A stretch of DNA of 64,000 nucleotides, from positions 326,710 through 390,709 of the forward strand of contig NZ_LSGP01000025.1 in the NCBI RefSeq assembly GCF_001611555.1, read 5' to 3'. Origin of the DNA: Anaerosporomusa subterranea. GTDB taxonomy: Bacteria; Bacillota; Negativicutes; Sporomusales; Acetonemataceae. Both the position numbers and the translations under genes were made by a program. Below are positions 51,230 to 60,646 of this stretch, piece by piece. Position 1 is the first letter of the stretch. Each line of letters begins with the position of its first letter. A model generated the notes under the pieces. It was not told the DNA's origin and ran no database searches. It saw only the letters and a list, made by a program, of their open reading frames with translations.

Positions 51230-52021
51230 TCATAGCCCGATCAGGAGTTTGAGCCGGGCCCACAGGCCCTTAGGGGGAGCGAGAACAAGGAGCGGTACAT
51301 TTTCCCCAGTCAGCCGTCTTACGACGTTTTTGTAAGCCTCGCTCGCCAGTGTGGTTGGATTAGTTACAGCCGGTTCCCCCCGGTTTGTAGAAATAATAAT
51401 ATACTCATCTTCCGGGATTACGCCTAGCAAATCAACTGACAAGATTTCAATAACATCATCAATTGACATCATCTCGCCGCGTTTGACCATTTCCGGACGG
51501 ATTCGGTTAATAATGAGCTTCAAGTCAGTTTTTCCAGATGACTCTAACAAACCAAGAATCCGGTCAGCATCACGTACGGCTGACACGTCGGGTGTTGTGA
51601 CGACTATCGCTTTCTCAGCGCCAGCGATTGCGTTGGTAAAGCCTCGCTCAATGCCTGCCGGGCTGTCAATAATGACATAATCGAAGTCGCGGGCCAAATC
51701 GCGGCATATTTCGCGCATTTGGTCAGGCGAAATTGAAAACTTATCTCGTGTCTGCGCTGCAGGCAAGAGAAATAAATTATCATACCGTTTATCTTTAATC
51801 AATGCTTGTTTCAGGCGACAAGCGCCTTCTGTAACATCCACTAAGTCAAAAACAATCCGATTCTCCAGCCCCATGACAACATCCAAATTTCGCAGTCCAA
51901 TGTCAGCATCGATTAGTGCAACCTTTTTGCCGGACAAGGCAAGTCCTGCGCCCAAATTGGCCACAGTTGTCGTCTTGCCGACCCCGCCTTTACCGGATGT
52001 AACGACAATAATATCCCCCAC
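51230..52021 (-). CDS. minD: Septum site-determining ATPase MinD
   Basis: 263 residues, GTG start after GAGGGGG. Deviant Walker A GKGGVGKTT, switch regions DADIGLRNLDVVMGLE and DSPAGIERG, and the C-terminal amphipathic membrane helix LWARLKLLIGL are all present. MinD recruits MinC to inhibit FtsZ. No minC lies between mrdA and minD, unlike many related operons. Confidence 0.95.
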   Translation of the reverse strand: MGDIIVVTSGKGGVGKTTTVANLGAGLALSGKKVALIDADIGLRNLDVVMGLENRIVFDLVDVTEGACRLKQALIKDKRYDNLFLLPAAQTRDKFSISPDQMREICRDLARDFDYVIIDSPAGIERGFTNAIAGAEKAIVVTTPDVSAVRDADRILGLLESSGKTDLKLIINRIRPEMVKRGEMMSIDDVIEILSVDLLGVIPEDEYIIISTNRGEPAVTNPTTLASEAYKNVVRRLTGENVPLLVLAPPKGLWARLKLLIGL

Positions 52022-52130
52022 GCGTAATCCCCCTCATCCCAGCCATTCCCATCAAACGCATATTACCGATTTTTTACTATTCGGCTTGAAGGTCAGGTTT
52101 TCCTGCCTCATTCGGCAATCCAAGGAGGAA

Positions 52131-53966
52131 TCAAATCGCGACTTTATTTGATTTAAATACCTTAGGGGCATTTGTCGTATCTTGATTAAGATTAAATGCA
52201 GCTTCCAGAACTTTTTTAGTAATAACGCCTGCTGACGACCCGCCATAGCCGCCTTGCTCGACAATAACCGCTACGGCAATCGTTGGATCTTCATAAGGAG
52301 CATACGCGACAAACCAGCCATGATCTGCGCCATGTGAGTTCTCGGCTGTTCCGGTTTTACCGGCTATTTGAACCGGAAAATCGGCGAATAGGTAGCCAGC
52401 AGTTCCACCAGGCAGAGCAACATCACGCAGCCCATTGCGAATCAGTTCGAGATTCGCCGGTGAAATGTCTACTTTGCCGACTTGCTCAGGTGCGTAATCC
52501 TTGACTACTTTGCCGTCTGGTCCGGTAATCTGCTTTACAAGGTATGGTCGGTAGCGAAGACCGCCACTAGCAATCTGCGCAATCAACTGAGCCTGTTGCA
52601 AAGGAGTAACTAGATTGAACCCCTGACCGATTGCAGCGTCAAACGTTTCTGACAGATACCACTGCTCACCATATACTTTTTCTTTGTAACGGCGGTTAGC
52701 AACCAAGCCATCCGACTCTCCCAGCAAATTAATCCCAGTAAAAGCGCCAAGCCCAAACATTCGCGCATATTTTTCCAGGTTGTCAATACCTAGTCGATTG
52801 CCCATTTCATAAAAATATACGTTATCAGACTTAGCAAAAGCCTCATTAAAATTGATCCATCCCAGTGCTTCGCCATGAGCATTGCTTTTATCAATCAGCC
52901 AATGGCGTCCTGTATCGAGTATCTTTTCTTCTGGAGTAACTTTTTTTAGTTCTAGCGCCGCAGTGCCAGTAACGATTTTAAAGACAGATCCTGGCGGATA
53001 TTCCCCGGAAATAGCTTTGTTGTCCATTGGGTTGAAGGGGTTCTCGTTAATCAGTTTCCAATCTTTTTCTGAAATGCCGCCTGCGAACAGATTGGGGTCA
53101 AAGGCAGGACGGCTGACCATCGCCAATACCTCTCCCGTCTTCGGATTAAGAGCGACAACTGATGCGGCATGTGCATTGCGAAATTCTGTTTGTGTTTGTA
53201 AGTACTTTAGAGTCTCATCTATTGCCATCTCTGCCGCCTTTTGGATGCGGTAGTCGATGGTGAGAACAAGATTTTGCCCCGGAATTGGATCCTTTTTGCC
53301 AAGAACCTGGACTGGTCTGCCACTGACGTTGACTTCTGTTTGCCCGCCGCCGTCTATGCCACGCAATTCTTTATCAAACACGCGTTCTAGGCCAAACTTG
53401 CCAATGATATCGCCGGCTTTATAGCCGTCGCTTTTGCGTTTTTCTAACTCCGTATCATTGATTTCGCTGACATAGCCAAACAGATGAGCGGCGAAGGTCT
53501 TGTTATTATAAGTCCGCACAGGCTGGATTTCAATAATTACGCCTGGTAGTTCATTGCGACGTTCTTCAATTTTAGCGACGATTTCCGGTCCCACATTTGC
53601 TTTGATTCGAACCGGATCAAACGATCCCTTGCGCTGTTCCAGCTTAGCAAGAATTTCCTCTTTTTTCATGCCAAGAATCTGCGATAGTTTTTCAAGAACC
53701 TGAGGCTCCGGCTGACCGGATGGTAGCATGAAGTCGACTGTGAACCCAGGACGGTTTGTGACGAGTTGCACTCCGTTGCGGTCGTAGAAAATACCACGCG
53801 GAGCCTGAATCGGGATCAAACGGATACGGTTACCGTTGGCGAGATCTTCAAAGTGCTTTCCTTGCGCGATTTGCAGATAACTAAGTCGAGAAACTAGAGC
53901 AACAAAGATGAGCATGACTAGCATGCCCATCACATCTAATCTTTGCAACTGCCGTTTTACAGTCAA
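52131..53966 (-). CDS. mrdA: Penicillin-binding protein 2 (elongation transpeptidase)
   Basis: 611 residues: N-terminal membrane helix, dimerisation/pedestal domain (starting IQAPRGIFYDRNG), transpeptidase domain with SVFK (S327-K330), SDN in FAKSDNVYF and KTGT in IAGKTGTAEN. It cross-links peptidoglycan in the elongasome with RodA and MreBCD, all encoded here. It follows mreD by 38 nt. Confidence 0.95.
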   Translation of the reverse strand: MTVKRQLQRLDVMGMLVMLIFVALVSRLSYLQIAQGKHFEDLANGNRIRLIPIQAPRGIFYDRNGVQLVTNRPGFTVDFMLPSGQPEPQVLEKLSQILGMKKEEILAKLEQRKGSFDPVRIKANVGPEIVAKIEERRNELPGVIIEIQPVRTYNNKTFAAHLFGYVSEINDTELEKRKSDGYKAGDIIGKFGLERVFDKELRGIDGGGQTEVNVSGRPVQVLGKKDPIPGQNLVLTIDYRIQKAAEMAIDETLKYLQTQTEFRNAHAASVVALNPKTGEVLAMVSRPAFDPNLFAGGISEKDWKLINENPFNPMDNKAISGEYPPGSVFKIVTGTAALELKKVTPEEKILDTGRHWLIDKSNAHGEALGWINFNEAFAKSDNVYFYEMGNRLGIDNLEKYARMFGLGAFTGINLLGESDGLVANRRYKEKVYGEQWYLSETFDAAIGQGFNLVTPLQQAQLIAQIASGGLRYRPYLVKQITGPDGKVVKDYAPEQVGKVDISPANLELIRNGLRDVALPGGTAGYLFADFPVQIAGKTGTAENSHGADHGWFVAYAPYEDPTIAVAVIVEQGGYGGSSAGVITKKVLEAAFNLNQDTTNAPKVFKSNKVAI

Positions 53967-54004
53967 GAAGAAACACCGCCCATTCGCTTATTCCCTGGCA
54001 GGTG

Positions 54005-54490
54005 TCAGTCCCAGCGCTTAGCCAGACGATACACCGTTTGATGAACCGGAACTGAAAAAAGCACGTTATAGAGTAGTGACGGCAAAATCTCACCAGACAT
54101 CGCCGCACTCCAGCCGATGCGGTAGCCTAGAAATGTCATCAGCGCCAGCATCAGTGCACTGTTTAATAAACTGGCAACCAACATGGCTGCCATTGGCAAA
54201 AAAATATGTTCTTTAAAAACCTTTTGTTCCGCCAAGCCAGCCAAATAGCCAATAGCCATCTTGGATAAAGTATGAATACCAAAAATGTTGCCTGAAGCCA
54301 AATCTTGCAGCAAACCGGAGAAAAAGCCAATGCCTACAGCTTTTTCACGTCCACACAGCAGGCCGCAGGACACAGTGAAGATCAGCAGCAAATCAGGCTT
54401 AACCGCAGCTGATAATAGCTGCGGCAAAATCGTCGCCTGCAAGAGCAATAAAACGAGAACGCTCAGTACTAACACGCCTACCTGTTTCAT
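54005..54490 (-). CDS. mreD: Rod shape-determining protein MreD
   Basis: 161 residues with five to six membrane helices and the family stretch AVKPDLLLIFTVSCGLLCG followed by GFFSGLLQDLASG. It overlaps mreC by 4 bp. MreD is a membrane component of the elongasome. Confidence 0.92.
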   Translation of the reverse strand: MKQVGVLVLSVLVLLLLQATILPQLLSAAVKPDLLLIFTVSCGLLCGREKAVGIGFFSGLLQDLASGNIFGIHTLSKMAIGYLAGLAEQKVFKEHIFLPMAAMLVASLLNSALMLALMTFLGYRIGWSAAMSGEILPSLLYNVLFSVPVHQTVYRLAKRWD

Positions 54491-55371
54491 CGTACCTGCC
54501 CCGTTGGAACAGGCTGCGCAGGTTGACCCGGTACCGGGCTAAGCTGTTCGCGCGAGCGGACAAGAACCTGAACCTCTTCTAGTCTATCAAAATCAGCAGC
54601 GGGCTTCAAGGTAGCATATTTTAACAGACCGCCTTCTGCGTTGACGACTTCTGTCACTTCGCCAATGAGTAGCCCTTTGGGATAAATACCTCCTAGACCA
54701 GAGGTAATAATTTTATCGCCTTTAATCACATCCGCGTCGCGGGCCAGATTCACCATACGCGGTGCCAGCGACGGGGCGTCTGCACCTTCAACAATACCGG
54801 CCACGCGCGATTCTGGTCGTTGTACTAAAGAGCCAACCGCGCTTTTTCCATCTGTCAGCAGCAATACTTTGGCAGAATGCGGAAATGCTTGAACAACATT
54901 GCCGATCAGGCCACGAGATGTTACCACCGGCATATCTTTATTAATACCGTCAGCTGAGCCGCGATCGATCATTACCGTGCTTGTCCATGATCCAGGATCG
55001 CGGGCAATCACAGAGGCAATCACAAAATCAAACTGGGGCATACTTTTCTTATAGTCAAGAGTTGCCTTTAGCCGCGTATTCTCTGCCAGCACTTCATTTA
55101 GTTGCAGTATCTGCTGACGCAGTTGCTCGTTTTCTACTTTCAACATTTGGTTATCTCGATAGGCGGTAGCAATGTCTCCGACGAAGCGGACAGACGAACG
55201 GATCTGGTAGCTCACTTTTGCCAAGGCACTCTCAAAAGGAGTAAGCACCACTGCCACCAATCTTTCTGCTACCGGAAACCGAAACTTACCTACACCGGCC
55301 GAGGCAGCCAGCAGAAATACGGTGAACACCGCAACCGCCAGCACCACCGACCGCTTTTGCAACATGCGCAC
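54487..55371 (-). CDS. mreC: Rod shape-determining protein MreC
   Basis: 294 residues: short N-terminal cytosolic end, one helix, a coiled coil (about 70-105, ENEQLRQQILQLNEVLAENT), and the double beta-barrel domain with VIARDPGSWTSTVMIDRGSA and DKIITSGLGGIYPKGLLIG. It scaffolds PBP2/RodA on the periplasmic side. The C-terminal 30 residues are Pro/Gln-rich. Confidence 0.94.
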   Translation of the reverse strand: MRMLQKRSVVLAVAVFTVFLLAASAGVGKFRFPVAERLVAVVLTPFESALAKVSYQIRSSVRFVGDIATAYRDNQMLKVENEQLRQQILQLNEVLAENTRLKATLDYKKSMPQFDFVIASVIARDPGSWTSTVMIDRGSADGINKDMPVVTSRGLIGNVVQAFPHSAKVLLLTDGKSAVGSLVQRPESRVAGIVEGADAPSLAPRMVNLARDADVIKGDKIITSGLGGIYPKGLLIGEVTEVVNAEGGLLKYATLKPAADFDRLEEVQVLVRSREQLSPVPGQPAQPVPTGQVR

Positions 55372-55424
55372 CTGTTGTCTCCTCTCTCAGCCAGGTCTTC
55401 TGGCATTCTCTCTACCTTACGCAA

Positions 55425-56456
55425 TTAGCTGCGACGCGACGACGAAATCAGGACTCGCTTCAGCAGTTCGATACTCTCGAGTGCCTTGCCTGTTCCATTG
55501 GCCACGCACTGTAACGCATCTTCTGATACATGAACCGGCATGCCGGTTTCTTGCGCTAAAAGGACGTCAAGGCCGTGTAACAACGAACCGCCACCAGTCA
55601 TAACGATTCCCCGATCCATCACATCTGCCGACAATTCTGGGGGAGTCTTTTCCAGAGTAGCTTTGACCGCTTCGATAATTCCAAGCACGGGTTCACTCAG
55701 GGCGTGTTGAACCTCTTTAGCGCTGAGAGTAAGCGTTTTGGGCAGACCAGTGACCATGTCACGCCCGCGGACTTCAAACGTCTGATTCTCGGGCGGCGTT
55801 ATTGCCGATCCCATAGTAATCTTAACTTGCTCAGCTGTGCGTTCACCAATCATCATGTTATAGCTACGCTTAACGTATTGGATAATTGCTTCATCAAGCT
55901 CATCGCCGCCAATACGGATCGATTTCGAGTTTACAATACCGCCGAGCGAGATAACCGCAACCTCGGTAGTACCGCCACCGATATCGACTACCATGTTGCC
56001 AGTAGGCTCATATACCGGTAAACCAGCACCAATGGCTGCAGCCATTGGTTCTTCAATTAAATATGCTTCTCTCGCGCCAGCCTGTACCGTTGCATCAATG
56101 ACAGCCCGCTTTTCGACCTCAGTCACGCCAGAGGGTACACCAACAATGATGCGCGGCCGAATAAAGCTACGCTTACCAAGACATTTTTGAATAAAGTATT
56201 TCAACATCGACTGAGTCACATCAAAATCAGCGATGACTCCGTCTTTTAGCGGACGAATGGCAATAATATTGCCTGGCGTCCGTCCTAACATCTGTTTCGC
56301 CTCTTCGCCAACTGCCAAAACCTCACCAGTGTCACGTTGAATTGCGACAACAGAAGGCTCATTTAAGACGATTCCCCGTCCGCGGACAAAAACTAGTGTA
56401 TTGGCGGTGCCCAGATCTATCCCCATATCGCGTGAAAACGATCCAAATAGATTCAC
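55425..56456 (-). CDS. mreB: Actin-like rod shape protein MreB
   Basis: 343 residues; phosphate motifs [13 protein letters not shown] and [19 protein letters not shown], adenosine motif [15 protein letters not shown]. It forms membrane filaments that organise elongation. First gene of the mreBCD-mrdA set, 34 nt from radC. Confidence 0.96.
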   Translation of the reverse strand: MNLFGSFSRDMGIDLGTANTLVFVRGRGIVLNEPSVVAIQRDTGEVLAVGEEAKQMLGRTPGNIIAIRPLKDGVIADFDVTQSMLKYFIQKCLGKRSFIRPRIIVGVPSGVTEVEKRAVIDATVQAGAREAYLIEEPMAAAIGAGLPVYEPTGNMVVDIGGGTTEVAVISLGGIVNSKSIRIGGDELDEAIIQYVKRSYNMMIGERTAEQVKITMGSAITPPENQTFEVRGRDMVTGLPKTLTLSAKEVQHALSEPVLGIIEAVKATLEKTPPELSADVMDRGIVMTGGGSLLHGLDVLLAQETGMPVHVSEDALQCVANGTGKALESIELLKRVLISSSRRS

Positions 56457-56490
56457 TTAGAATCACGACTCCCTTCAATCCTACATACTC

Positions 56491-57183
56491 TCATATTATT
56501 CCCTTATCTTTCATGCTTACATACTTACCATCGCCAATAATTACGTGGTCTAGGACCGGTATCTCAAGCAGTTTTCCTGCTTCCATCAAACGACGGGTTA
56601 CTTCGATGTCCTCGCGGCTGGGAGCAGGGTCACCGCTCGGATGGTTGTGCACCAAAATGACCGATGCGGCGGCATAATTTAATGCTTCCCTGAACAGCTC
56701 ACGGGGATGAACAATCGAGGCGTTAAGGCTGCCAATTGAGATTTCTCGTTCATCAAGAACATGATTCTTGGTTGACAGCGGCAGTAGATAAAATTTTTCT
56801 CTCTGTTCATACCGCAATAGGGGCATCATATGGTCTCTGACGTCCTGTGAATTGCGAATAACCGGCCGCTCTTCACTCTTTTGGTCACGCAACCGCTTTC
56901 CCAATTCAAGCGCGGCAGCTATTGTCACCGCTTTGACCAATCCAATACCTTTCAGCTTGACCATCTCGCGGGGTGTAATCCGGCCCAAGCCGGCTAAGCC
57001 TTGATGATCAAACAGCAGGTGTTCGGCCAGCCTAACAGCCGACTCCTCGCGGCTGCCTACGCGCAGTAAAATCGCGACTAAGTCAGCGGTCGACAAGGTT
57101 TGAGCGCCGTGTTTTAATAAACGCTCACGCGGCCGGTCCTGTTCAGGCAATTCTTTAATGGTCAAAGGCTTCTGTGAATTCAT
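56491..57183 (-). CDS. radC: RadC family JAB-domain protein
   Basis: 230 residues: N-terminal helix-hairpin-helix region (KLKGIGLVKAVTIAAALEL) and C-terminal JAMM metal-binding motif HNHPSGD (H179, H181, D185). Often annotated as DNA repair protein RadC although a repair role is disputed. It overlaps maf by 4 bp. Confidence 0.92.
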   Translation of the reverse strand: MNSQKPLTIKELPEQDRPRERLLKHGAQTLSTADLVAILLRVGSREESAVRLAEHLLFDHQGLAGLGRITPREMVKLKGIGLVKAVTIAAALELGKRLRDQKSEERPVIRNSQDVRDHMMPLLRYEQREKFYLLPLSTKNHVLDEREISIGSLNASIVHPRELFREALNYAAASVILVHNHPSGDPAPSREDIEVTRRLMEAGKLLEIPVLDHVIIGDGKYVSMKDKGII

Positions 57184-57749
57184 AGCAGGCGAACACCCAC
57201 TCTCAATAGCAATCGCGAAAGCGTCACTAACGGCAAGCCAACAACATTGGCATAACAGCCTTCAATTCGCTCAACCAGCAAAGCGCCCATGCCCTGAATC
57301 CCGTATGAGCCTGCCTTGTCCACCCATTCATCAGTCTCAATATACGAATCAATTTCTGCTTCAGTCAGATCGCGGAAAGTCACTAATGTTACAGCACAAT
57401 CGCTGAAGACCTCACCGTCAGCGACAACTGTGACACCAGTGATGACTTGGTGTTGCTGCCCGGCTAACGAGTGAAGCATATCCCTTGCTTGTTCTTGATT
57501 GTTAGGCTTGCCAAATACCTCGCCTTTATAAACAACGATGGTGTCAGCCCCGATAACGACTGCCTGAGAATCAGCTGTTGCAGCGACTGAAGTTGCCTTA
57601 TCAACCGCAAGAGACTTAGCCAATTCAGCCGGAGAAAGCCCTGGCTTCGCGGCCTCCATGACATCACTCGCTTGAACGGCGAAACACAGCCCAACCTGCT
57701 CTAACAGTTGGCGACGACGGGGCGACGCAGAGGCCAGAATCACATTCAT
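57180..57749 (-). CDS. maf: Maf-family nucleotide pyrophosphatase
   Basis: 189 residues from ATG 57749, with GGGGAG upstream. Motifs LASASPRRRQLLEQVG, GADTIVVY and TDEWVDKAGSYGIQGMG are typical of Maf/YhdE. The family hydrolyses dTTP/UTP or modified nucleotides and delays septation when overexpressed in Bacillus. It leads into radC-mreBCD. Confidence 0.95.
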   Translation of the reverse strand: MNVILASASPRRRQLLEQVGLCFAVQASDVMEAAKPGLSPAELAKSLAVDKATSVAATADSQAVVIGADTIVVYKGEVFGKPNNQEQARDMLHSLAGQQHQVITGVTVVADGEVFSDCAVTLVTFRDLTEAEIDSYIETDEWVDKAGSYGIQGMGALLVERIEGCYANVVGLPLVTLSRLLLRVGVRLL

Positions 57750-57766
57750 GAGTCTCAACTCCCCAT

Positions 57767-58039
57767 TTAGAAACGACGGTAAATGAAAATACCCAGTAGC
57801 ATTCCTAGTATGCTCATGAGACTCGGCTGCAAAACCAGCCCGCCTACAATTTGCGCGATATAAAGATCTACTGTTAATGGTGGTACGTTGAGTAAAACAT
57901 AATGTTTGGTTAGATATGGCGCAAGGTCAGCGAAAAAGGCCTGCTTCGCTAGAACCTCTCCCAATACTCCACCTAGAACGGCACCGATAATCAGAAACAG
58001 CACCAATAATAGCCAGCCTCTGCCTTTGCTTGCTCTCAC
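57767..58039 (-). CDS. DUF4321 domain-containing membrane protein
   Basis: 90 residues with two hydrophobic segments (WLLLVLFLIIGAVLGGVLGE and IVGGLVLQPSLMSILGMLLG). Small proteins of this family sit upstream of maf in Clostridia and Negativicutes; their function is unknown. GGAGGATC precedes the start. Confidence 0.85.
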   Translation of the reverse strand: MRASKGRGWLLLVLFLIIGAVLGGVLGEVLAKQAFFADLAPYLTKHYVLLNVPPLTVDLYIAQIVGGLVLQPSLMSILGMLLGIFIYRRF

Positions 58040-58091
58040 AATAGATCCTCCTGAAAACCCTTAACGTGTTTCCTGTATATGATTCTACAAA

Positions 58092-58126
58092 AAAGCAAAA
58101 AAACCTTGCGCGCAGCAAGGTTTTTC
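58092..58126 (-). terminator. Terminator after the zinc-ribbon gene
   Basis: AAAAACCTTGC-TGCGC-GCAAGGTTTTTTT on the minus strand. Confidence 0.85.
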
Positions 58127-58159
58127 TCAGCTACGAACCAGCAATATTTAACATTTCGA

Positions 58160-58528
58160 TTACGATTGTTGGAATTGAAGCTCAAACCATTGCTTACCTG
58201 CTTTTTCGGTTTGTTTCCAACCCTCAGCAAGCAACTTCTTAACCAAGCCGTCAAATGCAGCCTTATACTTGCGGTTTTTTTCATTCGGCCCGTAAATTTC
58301 AAAGCCGGTTAACGTGAATTTATCAGACACCGCTATCGTAGCACCATCCTCGCCAACTGCTTCAAAGCGGCATATCTCTTTGCCAAAAAGGGACCACTTC
58401 TCGTCAACCTGACGAAACACCACATTGCAAACCAGTTTGTCAACGACTTTCGTCTGTTGTACAGCGCCGCACTGAAGACAAAAGTTTGCTTGTTCCGGTA
58501 AAATAGTCCCGCAATGTGCACAGTTCAT
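58160..58528 (-). CDS. Zinc-ribbon protein of unknown function
   Basis: 122 residues from the ATG 9 nt after AGGAGG (58528). N-terminal zinc ribbon with CAHC and CLQC pairs, followed by an alpha/beta region with FEIYGPNEKNRKYKAAFDGL and KQWFELQFQQ at the end. Cytosolic. Such zinc_ribbon_2 proteins are common in this group but uncharacterised. Confidence 0.75.
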   Translation of the reverse strand: MNCAHCGTILPEQANFCLQCGAVQQTKVVDKLVCNVVFRQVDEKWSLFGKEICRFEAVGEDGATIAVSDKFTLTGFEIYGPNEKNRKYKAAFDGLVKKLLAEGWKQTEKAGKQWFELQFQQS

Positions 58529-58638
58529 AACCACATACCTCCTACCTCCGTATTTGTATTGCTGGTAGAATTAATCTATATCATAGCATGTCCCAAATCG
58601 TTTGAACAGACTAAAAGCAGTCTTACTAAAAGAACGCG

Positions 58639-58673
58639 CCCTAAGCCTTATAGCTCAGAGCGCATTAGCGAGT
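58639..58673 (-). terminator. Terminator after the 182-residue membrane protein
   Basis: GCGCTCTGAGC-TATAA-GGCTTAGGGCGC followed by GTTCTTTTAG on the minus strand. Confidence 0.65.
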
Positions 58674-58686
58674 TAAATAGCGAATC

Positions 58687-59235
58687 CTATTTTTTCAATA
58701 TCTTGAGAGCCACCTGTTCTTCTGTCAATCTTACTCTGTTAGGCATTTTCTCGTCCAACAGATTGAGAAGCTCGTCACTAGCCTTAAAAAAGATCCGGTG
58801 ATTCTCCACTTTTCCACCTTTGCCTGGAGCCTCATACGCCATAGCCCAAACCAGTCGATTATCTAGCGCTGAGTTCAATCGATAGGTACGCCGAAATTTG
58901 ACCACATGAACCAAACCAGTTTTGTATTTATAGATTCCATTAATGTCTTTATAGTCAACCTCATAAGTTTTGCTACCCAGAAGGCTCTTCTTAGTGATCC
59001 GAATGGTTTTTTTGCCGATCTCGCAGATGTATTTCGCCTGAGCCCGTTCAATCAGCACATAAATAAACATCAAATTAAAAAAGATTTCTATCGGTTGTTG
59101 AACGCCAACCACAACCCACTTATAGACGGAAAATGCAAAAAGTAGCCCAAAGGCCAAGATGGCGATACCAATAACAATACGATTTTTTTTATGCACTTGG
59201 GATGTTTCAATTAAGATTGCTGAATCCTTACTCAT
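58687..59235 (-). CDS. Membrane protein of unknown function (PH-like fold possible)
   Basis: 182 residues from ATG 59235, 4 nt after GGAGG. Two adjacent membrane helices (about 20-40 and 45-65) then a soluble beta-rich domain with KTIRITKKSLLGSKTYEVDY and IYKYKTGLVHVVKFRRTYRL, which resembles bacterial PH-like domains. No family assigned. It precedes no obvious partner; the CoA-transferase gene upstream ends 55 nt away. Confidence 0.65.
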   Translation of the reverse strand: MSKDSAILIETSQVHKKNRIVIGIAILAFGLLFAFSVYKWVVVGVQQPIEIFFNLMFIYVLIERAQAKYICEIGKKTIRITKKSLLGSKTYEVDYKDINGIYKYKTGLVHVVKFRRTYRLNSALDNRLVWAMAYEAPGKGGKVENHRIFFKASDELLNLLDEKMPNRVRLTEEQVALKILKK

Positions 59236-59290
59236 ACTACCTCCAGGAAGTGAAGAGACGGACGCGCTAGGCGCGCCCATCTCTTTCCAG

Positions 59291-60475
59291 CTAAATTGCG
59301 TTTTTCGCTCTCAGTTCATCAACTTGTTCTTTTGATAGTCCTAGCAGTTCATGCAATAACTCTTCTGTGTGTTGTCCAAGTAATGGGGCCGGAGTATCGA
59401 CAGAACCAGGTGTAGCCGAGAACTTGATCGGCACTCCAGGGACCTTCATATGACCAGCAACCGGATGCTCAAGCTCTACAATCATTTCACGAGCTTTGAT
59501 CTGTGGGTCGTTTATGATTTTATCAACCGTATTGATCGGAGCGCATGGGACACCCGCCGCCTCCAATGCCTTCATCCATTGATCAATCGTCTTAACTTTG
59601 AAGACAGCATCAAGAATAACTTTTAGTTCATTTACATTCTGGGTACGTTTTAAGTTAGTGCTAAAGCGTTCATCTGTCAGCAGATCAGTACGTTCGATGA
59701 GATTGCAAAGTTTTTCCCACAGGCGATCATTGCCAGCGCCAACAATAATATGACCGTCTTTTGCCGTAAAGGCTGCAAACGGAGTGATTGACGGATGACG
59801 ATTGCCGATCGGCTGAGGTACTTCGCCGCTAACCAAATAGCGGGAAATCGCATTTTCGAGCACCGCCACCTGACAATCGAGCATGCCAACATCAACCAGT
59901 TGGCCTTCACCGGTACGTTCACGATGGTAAAGAGCCATCAAAACGCCAATCGTAGTGAAAAGTCCAGCAATAATGTCACCGACTGATGCGCCGACCCGTG
60001 TCGGCTCGCCGCCTTCAGGACCGGTGACGCTCATGATGCCGCCCATTGCTTGTACAATGATATCATAGGCAGGTTTATGCACATATGGACCAGTCTGACC
60101 AAAACCGGAACAGGTTGCATAGATAATCTTCGGATTGATCTGTTTGAGTTCTTCATAGCCGAGTCCAAATTTCTCCATCGTTCCCGGACGATAGTTCTCG
60201 AGAACGACGTCAGCCTTTTTAACCATTTCCCTAAATAAATCTTTAGCAGCCTGCTCTTTCAGATTAAGAGTCATGGAACGTTTGTTACGATTCAGGCTCA
60301 TGAAATACGCACTTTCTTTACCAACAAACGGACCGTAGGCGCGTGAATCGTCTCCTACCCTGGGCGGTTCAATTTTCACCATGGTGGCGCCATAATCCGC
60401 CATCATCATGCTCGCATACGGCCCAGCCAACACACGGCTCAGGTCAAGTACAACTACACCTTTTAATGGTTTCAA
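59291..60475 (-). CDS. Family III CoA-transferase (CaiB/BaiF type)
   Basis: 394 residues. Start MKPLKGVVVLDLSRVLAGPY with the family motif, then ENYRPGTMEKFGLGYEEL and PAYDIIVQAMGGIMSVTG, where D138 is the catalytic aspartate that forms the acyl-CoA anhydride. These enzymes move CoA between carboxylic acids. Next to it are a MatC-type carboxylate carrier and a Na+-pumping decarboxylase locus, so it probably activates the imported dicarboxylate (for example malonate, succinate or a related acid) using another acyl-CoA. The exact substrates cannot be read. Confidence 0.88.
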   Translation of the reverse strand: MKPLKGVVVLDLSRVLAGPYASMMMADYGATMVKIEPPRVGDDSRAYGPFVGKESAYFMSLNRNKRSMTLNLKEQAAKDLFREMVKKADVVLENYRPGTMEKFGLGYEELKQINPKIIYATCSGFGQTGPYVHKPAYDIIVQAMGGIMSVTGPEGGEPTRVGASVGDIIAGLFTTIGVLMALYHRERTGEGQLVDVGMLDCQVAVLENAISRYLVSGEVPQPIGNRHPSITPFAAFTAKDGHIIVGAGNDRLWEKLCNLIERTDLLTDERFSTNLKRTQNVNELKVILDAVFKVKTIDQWMKALEAAGVPCAPINTVDKIINDPQIKAREMIVELEHPVAGHMKVPGVPIKFSATPGSVDTPAPLLGQHTEELLHELLGLSKEQVDELRAKNAI

Positions 60476-60599
60476 TTCATAACCTCCTCAGTCTCTCGAA
60501 TCGTGGAATATGTATAATATGCCCCTGCCGGGCAGGAACATATCACATTAATTATAGCATAATTATTCTAAATTACCTAGCATGTCTGGACACGAAATA

Positions 60600-60641
60600 G
60601 GATGAAGGCCGAAGCTAACGCTCCGGCCTTCATCAAAAAGT
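60600..60641 (-). terminator. Terminator after the MatC-type carrier
   Basis: GATGAAGGCCGGAGC-GTTA-GCTTCGGCCTTCATC, nearly perfect 15-bp stem; followed by CTATTTCG on the minus strand. Confidence 0.75.
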
Positions 60642-60646
60642 ACGAA

